A DNA stretch of 46,171 bases from Peptococcaceae bacterium BRH_c23 (GTDB lineage: Bacteria; Bacillota_B; Desulfitobacteriia; Desulfitobacteriales; Desulfitobacteriaceae), in assembly GCA_000961805.1 (NCBI GenBank), contig LADV01000283.1:1-46171 (forward strand). Reading direction: 5' to 3'. How positions within the stretch are numbered: position 1 is the first letter of the stretch; each line of letters opens with the position of its first letter. The position numbers were made by a program, and so were the translations under genes. Under the pieces are notes generated by a model. It had not been told where the DNA came from. It worked only from the letters and a program-made list of their open reading frames with translations, and ran no database searches. This document shows, in pieces, positions 41,956-46,171 of this stretch.

Positions 41956-43371
41956 ATGCCTGATGATGAGATAATGATTCCAGTATTTAGGCAGCTCTTT
42001 AATTCGATCGAAGAAGGGGTTATTGTTACTGACCGCAATGGCAAAATCATCTTCTATAATACTGAGATGGCTAAATTAGAAGAGTTAGCAACTGAAAATG
42101 TCATCGGAAAGAATTTAGCCGAAGTCTATGATGCGGTGACTCTGGAAAGTAGTGAACACCTAAGTGTTGTTCTAAGCGGAGAACCTGTTCTGGAAAAGCA
42201 TAAAACCTATTTCACCAATCAAGGGAAAGAAGTCAATATTATTGCCAGTACGTTTCCTGTCATAGAAAATCATGAGGTTATAGCGGTCTATTCGGTGTGT
42301 AAAAACATTACCAAGTATAAAGAACTCTTGACCAAGACGATGCAATTACAGGATCAAATCGCTCTTGAAGGGCAAGATCAGCGTGGTAATAACGGAACTC
42401 GCTATACCTTTGATTCGATTGTCTCTGCCAGCTCTGCCATGCAGAGTCTGATTGCGTCCGCCAAGAAGGCAGCTGTGGCCGACGGGTTTATCTTAGTCTT
42501 CGGAGAAACTGGAACAGGTAAGGAATTACTGGTTCAAGCAATTCATAATTACAGTGCTCGCAAGAAGGAGCCTTTCGTGGCGATTAACTGTGCCGCGATT
42601 CCGGAAACGTTGCTGGAGAGCATTCTCTTTGGGACAACCAAGGGGGCTTTTACAGGGGCGGTGGAATCGAAAGGTCTGTTTCAACAAGCTGGGAACGGGA
42701 CCTTGTTCTTAGATGAACTTAATTCTATGAGTAATGCCCTCCAGGCTAAGCTTTTGCGCGTTGTGCAAGAGAAAATGGTGAGGCGGGTCGGCGGGACCAC
42801 AGAGATTCCCATTCACTGCCGAGTGATCAGTTCTACCAATATTGATCCTTGGGAATCCATCAACAACGGCAGTTTGCGCAAAGACCTTTTTTATCGGTTA
42901 GCGGTTATGACTCTCTTTCTTCCCCCTTTGAAAGATCGCCAGGAAGATATCGAGGCGTTAATGAATTATTTTTTAAACCGCTATCAGAACATATATGGCT
43001 TGGGCGGGGTCGTGATGGGTGAGGAGTTAAAGAATGTTTTCTTAAATTATTTGTGGCCAGGGAATGTTCGAGAATTAGAACATATTCTAGAAAGTGCTAT
43101 GAACATGCTTGATGGTCGCAAAGTCATTACTATTGACCATCTGCCCCATTATCTAAGGGCAAAGTTCCTCAGTCAAGTGGGGACGTCTACTGAATTCTAT
43201 CGAAAAGAATCTAGTAGCTTGGCTCATGCTTTACGTGAGGTAGAGAAGCAAGTCCTCACAGAAGCGCTAGCAAACCATGGGGGTAATATCACCAAAGCAG
43301 CTGATTCCATCGGAATTGCCCGGCAGAATCTCCAATACCGGATGAAAAAATTAGGGATGCAAAATTCTTAG
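41956..43371 (+). CDS. PAS-containing sigma-54-dependent transcriptional activator
   Basis: The 471-residue protein has a PAS domain (about residues 8-120; GVIVTDRNGKIIFYNTEM), a AAA+ domain with Walker A GETGTGKE, the sigma-54 contact loop GAFTGA and Walker B LFLDEL. A Fis-type helix-turn-helix is at the C-terminus (GNITKAADSIGIARQNLQYR). It opens sigma-54 promoters. A -24/-12 site lies just downstream, ahead of the transporter genes. ATG 41956 has GGGAGG upstream. The signal sensed by PAS is unknown. Confidence 0.9.
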   Translation: MPDDEIMIPVFRQLFNSIEEGVIVTDRNGKIIFYNTEMAKLEELATENVIGKNLAEVYDAVTLESSEHLSVVLSGEPVLEKHKTYFTNQGKEVNIIASTFPVIENHEVIAVYSVCKNITKYKELLTKTMQLQDQIALEGQDQRGNNGTRYTFDSIVSASSAMQSLIASAKKAAVADGFILVFGETGTGKELLVQAIHNYSARKKEPFVAINCAAIPETLLESILFGTTKGAFTGAVESKGLFQQAGNGTLFLDELNSMSNALQAKLLRVVQEKMVRRVGGTTEIPIHCRVISSTNIDPWESINNGSLRKDLFYRLAVMTLFLPPLKDRQEDIEALMNYFLNRYQNIYGLGGVVMGEELKNVFLNYLWPGNVRELEHILESAMNMLDGRKVITIDHLPHYLRAKFLSQVGTSTEFYRKESSSLAHALREVEKQVLTEALANHGGNITKAADSIGIARQNLQYRMKKLGMQNS

Positions 43372-43503
43372 GCAGGCAACAAAGTTTTGCACGTAACCTT
43401 AACGATCCCTGTAAGCGGGTTTAGAGGATTTATCTAAGCAAATAAATTTTGCGTCCAGGTTATCAGGAAGGACAAAAGGGCAGATGACACAATTATCTGA
43501 AAT

Positions 43504-43520
43504 TAGGCACCATTCTTGCA
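43504..43520 (+). promoter_or_regulatory. Sigma-54 (-24/-12) promoter of the transporter operon
   Basis: TAGGCACCATTCTTGCA has GG and GC at exactly the required 10-base spacing and matches the GGCAC...TTGCA consensus. It lies 75 bases before the permease start and after an activator gene. Possible upstream activator sites are two TTTTGC-containing repeats near 43395 and 43448. Confidence 0.8.
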
Positions 43521-43595
43521 ACAAGTATTAGGTTTACTCTATAAAATATGGAACTCTTCGCCTGGAAAAAACGAAAGAATGTGGGGTGATGGCGA

Positions 43596-44252
43596 TTGGC
43601 TTTTACGGATTTTATTAATTTTCTGATGAAGAATACTAAAACGATTATAGAGTATTCTGAGAATCATTTTACGCTGGTCTTGTTGGCAGTGGGGATTTCC
43701 TTGGCGATCTGGGTACCTGTCGGGTTGTTGTTGACGAAAAGCGATAAATGGGCGGCGAGAGTCTTGGCTTTGGCGAACACGATATTCTGTATTCCAAGTT
43801 TGTCCATGTTTGCTATTTTAGTAACAATCCCAATGTTTGGCTTAGGTCGAAAGTCTGCTTTGCTGGCGTTAGTGCTTTATGCCATGATGCCTTTGATTCG
43901 TAGCGTCTATGACGGAGTTAAAAACGTCGATCGCAATGTGATCGAAGCGGCTAAAGGGATGGGTATGAGTACGAGAAGGATTCTCGTCGAAATTCTTGTG
44001 CCACTAGGTATGCCAATCATTTTTGCGGGGTTTCGAGTTACTGTGGTCATGACGACCGGCATTGCAGCGATTGCTACCTATATTGGAGAACGTAATTTAG
44101 GACGATTTATCCAGGAAGGTCTTGTACGTTCTAATACGCCTATGATGATCACAGGAGCCTTGATCATCTCGGTGATTGCCATCGGTTTAGATACTATCCT
44201 TGGCCTGATTGAGAAAAGGATTGTTCCTAAAGGATTAAGAATTAGTCGCTAA
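43596..44252 (+). CDS. OpuB-type quaternary-amine ABC permease (first)
   Basis: The 218-residue protein has five or six hydrophobic helices and the permease-ATPase contact loop NVIEAAKGMGMSTRRILVEI. It resembles OpuBB/OpuCB/OpuBD permeases for glycine betaine, choline or carnitine. The start is TTG 43596 behind GGGGTGATGG. It is the first gene after the sigma-54 promoter. Confidence 0.85.
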   Translation: MAFTDFINFLMKNTKTIIEYSENHFTLVLLAVGISLAIWVPVGLLLTKSDKWAARVLALANTIFCIPSLSMFAILVTIPMFGLGRKSALLALVLYAMMPLIRSVYDGVKNVDRNVIEAAKGMGMSTRRILVEILVPLGMPIIFAGFRVTVVMTTGIAAIATYIGERNLGRFIQEGLVRSNTPMMITGALIISVIAIGLDTILGLIEKRIVPKGLRISR

Positions 44253-44316
44253 CTCCTCATCAACAGAGAAAAGTCTATCTGAGGACAGGAGAACGTTTGC
44301 AGAGGAGGATTCAAAA

Positions 44317-45432
44317 TTGATTGAACTAAAGCAAATTACGAAACAGTACCCAGGTCAAGCAATGCCAGCAGTCGACCAATTATCTCTTTCTATTCCTAAA
44401 GGGGAGATATGTGTCTTAGTCGGACCCTCAGGCTGCGGGAAGAGTACTATTTTGCGTATGATTAATCGAATGATCGAGCCTACGTCCGGGGTAGTCAATA
44501 TTAACGGAGAAGATGTAACGCACACCGACTCAGACCAACTGAGGATGGGGATTGGCTATGTCATTCAACAGATTGGCCTACTGCCGCACCGAACGATTGC
44601 CGAGAACATTGCCATCGTGCCCCGCTTATATAAATGGCCGAAAGAGAAGATCAAGCAACGTGTTGATGAGCTGATCGTTATGATGGGGCTCGACTTAGAA
44701 AAGACAAGGGGAAAGTATCCGTCTCAGCTTAGTGGGGGGCAAATGCAGAGAGTTGGAGTCGCCAGGGCCATGGCTGTTGATCCTCCGATTATGCTGATGG
44801 ATGAGCCCTTTGGAGCGGTTGACCCGATAGCACGGACGCATTTGCAGGATGAATTTCTTCGTTTACAGAAAGAGATTAAGAAGACTATTGTCTTTGTCAC
44901 CCATGATATTAACGAAGCTATTAAAATGGGAGATAGCATTGCTATTTTTAATGCTGGAAAATTAGTTCAATTTGGGACTCCGGAAGAGATCTTAACCAAT
45001 CCGGTCAATGAGTTTGTCGAGGACTTCATCGGTCGCGATCGGGTTGTTAAAAAGTTGAATTTGTATCTCGCGGAAGATGCCATGCAACCTATTGGGTGTG
45101 TGTTAAGGGGAAATGAATGGCAGAATGCAGCCCAGAAAATGAAGGACGCAGGGGTAGAGGTGGCTTTCCTTTTAAATGAAGCGGGTAAGGTTTGGGGACA
45201 TATCACGTCTTCGGATCTTCGTGAGTTTGGAAGTGATATGGAGGGGTTAAGGAAACAAGTTCTGAGGACGCAAAAAGCCTTTGTCCAAACGACAACTCCT
45301 TTCCCGGATGCCCTCTCTTTATTGCTGGAATATGATGCGGATTACCTCGGAATTCTGAAGGATAAAGAACTATGTGGGATGCTCTCTTTCAAAGGCATTA
45401 GGAAGCATGTTTACAGGAAAGAGGGTGAGTAA
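44317..45432 (+). CDS. OpuB-type ABC ATPase with CBS-like C-terminus
   Basis: The ATPase has Walker A GPSGCGKSTI, signature LSGGQMQRVGVARAM, Walker B IMLMDEPFGAVD and the H-loop VTHD. After about residue 240 comes a diverged CBS pair (about 250-365), the part that in OpuA senses ionic strength or nucleotides. The start is TTG 44317 after AGAGGAGG. The stop directly abuts the second permease gene. It energises both flanking permeases. Confidence 0.9.
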   Translation: MIELKQITKQYPGQAMPAVDQLSLSIPKGEICVLVGPSGCGKSTILRMINRMIEPTSGVVNINGEDVTHTDSDQLRMGIGYVIQQIGLLPHRTIAENIAIVPRLYKWPKEKIKQRVDELIVMMGLDLEKTRGKYPSQLSGGQMQRVGVARAMAVDPPIMLMDEPFGAVDPIARTHLQDEFLRLQKEIKKTIVFVTHDINEAIKMGDSIAIFNAGKLVQFGTPEEILTNPVNEFVEDFIGRDRVVKKLNLYLAEDAMQPIGCVLRGNEWQNAAQKMKDAGVEVAFLLNEAGKVWGHITSSDLREFGSDMEGLRKQVLRTQKAFVQTTTPFPDALSLLLEYDADYLGILKDKELCGMLSFKGIRKHVYRKEGE

Positions 45433-46077
45433 ATGAATTGGGAGCATTTCAGGTATGCTCTTTTCGAGAAGGCCCCAGAGGCTTTGTGGGAGCATTCCAT
45501 GATCGTTCTGATTACCATAACTCTTGCCATCCTGATTTCCATACCGCTTGGAGTCTTCTTAAGCCGTCCAAAATATAAAAGGTTCGGTCTTGTTACCCTT
45601 AATGTTCTTAACCTGTTACAAGCTGTTCCAGGGATTGCTGTGATTGCCTTGGCTTTACCGATTCTCGGTTTGGGAATGAAACCTGCCATAGTCGCGCTTT
45701 TAGTCCAAAGTTTGTTGCCCATCGTTAGAAATACGATTGCTGGTTTAATGGGAGTTAGTTCGGATGTGAAGGAAGCTGCTTGCGGCATGGGGATGTCCCA
45801 ACGAAGAATTCTTATAGAAGTGGAGATTCCCTTGGCCATACCGATTATTCTTAGCGGTATCCGGACCGCGACTGTTTATGTCGTGAGTATAGGTACACTG
45901 GCCGCTCTGATTGGGGCTGGCGGTTTGGGCAATCTCATTATGGGCGGCTTGGCTCTCTTCCGGCCTGAATACTTGCTGGTTGGGGCAGGGCTCGGGGCGC
46001 TGATGGCTATCTCCTTGGATCGGATGATTAATTACTTAGAGTTTAGGATTACTCCGCCTGGGATGCGGGTTGAGTAG
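45433..46077 (+). CDS. OpuB-type quaternary-amine ABC permease (second)
   Basis: The 214-residue protein has six hydrophobic helices and the contact loop DVKEAACGMGMSQRRILIEV, paralogous to the permease at 43596. Two permeases around one ATPase are typical of OpuB/OpuC systems, whose lipoprotein binding component usually follows. That gene is not visible in the remaining bases. ATG 45433 has AGAGGGTGAG upstream. Confidence 0.9.
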   Translation: MNWEHFRYALFEKAPEALWEHSMIVLITITLAILISIPLGVFLSRPKYKRFGLVTLNVLNLLQAVPGIAVIALALPILGLGMKPAIVALLVQSLLPIVRNTIAGLMGVSSDVKEAACGMGMSQRRILIEVEIPLAIPIILSGIRTATVYVVSIGTLAALIGAGGLGNLIMGGLALFRPEYLLVGAGLGALMAISLDRMINYLEFRITPPGMRVE

Positions 46078-46171
46078 GGAGGAATTGTTTTAGCCCGTTC
46101 GCACATCCTTCGCCGGTAGGTATACTTTGGGGATCGCGGCTTCGGCGATACTCTCCACTGGAGACTATCGT
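46078..46171. other. Window end: no readable gene after a ribosome site
   Basis: AGGGAGGAATTG (46076-46087) looks like a ribosome site with a TTG start, but the frame stops at once (TTG TTT TAG). The remaining bases hold two small hairpins (ATCGC/GCGAT and TCTCCA/TGGAGA) and no binding-protein sequence. Confidence 0.4.

Overview
The window looks like a chromosomal piece of an endospore-forming, anaerobic Firmicute, most likely of the Desulfosporosinus/Desulfitobacterium (Peptococcales) type. The support is a Clostridia-style rplU-prp-rpmA-spo0B-obgE-yhbY block with a Spo0B-like phosphotransferase, a sensory [FeFe]-hydrogenase fusion, CWB2 cell-wall proteins, Fe-S LUD lactate-utilisation proteins, an OpuB-type quaternary-amine transporter under a sigma-54 activator, frequent TTG starts and strong AGGAGG ribosome sites. 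The genus is inferred from gene content only; no search was run.

Layout. (1) 1-134: 3' ends of what look like two group II introns, one apparently nested in the other. (2) About 180-5820: a Tn554-like element with three transposition genes (tnpA-tnpB-tnpC, minus strand) and a small cargo: a ribbon-helix-helix-like protein, an AbrB/RelE toxin-antitoxin pair and a PIN-domain remnant, separated by two related hairpin modules. tnpA and tnpB both carry frameshifts near an end. (3) 6.2-13.3 kb: a minus-strand operon of branched-chain amino-acid-type ABC transporter genes (livH'-livM-livG-livF), two Fe-S/LUD lactate-utilisation-type proteins and a GntR/FCD regulator. It is decaying: livH is replaced at its 5' end by a fic fragment, livF has an in-frame TAA, the LutB-LutA fusion has a frameshift in a G8 tract, and the GntR gene has an in-frame TAG. 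(4) 13.4-19.4 kb: an intact signalling operon: a GAF-GGDEF diguanylate cyclase, an 1127-residue [FeFe]-hydrogenase/CheA-like kinase/CheX-like fusion, and a receiver-STAS protein. (5) 19.7-21.3 kb: a carboxyltransferase (OadA/PycB type) and a 38-residue membrane peptide. (6) 21.4-32.8 kb: a surface and signalling region with a CWB2-LRR protein, a GAF-HD-GYP phosphodiesterase and a DUF3307 membrane protein (minus strand), then a CWB2-NHL protein, a CHASE2 adenylate cyclase and a 1208-residue FecR protein (plus strand). (7) 33.2-39.4 kb: L21 leader, rplU, prp, rpmA, spo0B-like, obgE, a MacA-like adaptor with a hexanucleotide repeat, a MacB-like permease without an adjacent ATPase, and yhbY between two REP-like sequences. 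(8) 39.6-40.6 kb: a 122-bp MITE with an 8-bp target duplication and a vapBC pair whose toxin is frameshifted. (9) 40.8-46.1 kb: an orphan FAD subunit of a molybdenum hydroxylase, a sigma-54 activator, a -24/-12 promoter and an OpuB-type ABC transporter.

The most interesting module is region 4. One polypeptide appears to join H-cluster sensing, Fe-S electron transfer, an Hpt/ATPase kinase and a CheX-like phosphatase. It sits between a c-di-GMP synthase and a receiver-STAS output protein, which suggests an H2- or redox-responsive pathway. The surface region (6) pairs a class III adenylate cyclase with a secreted FecR protein in overlapping genes and is the second candidate.
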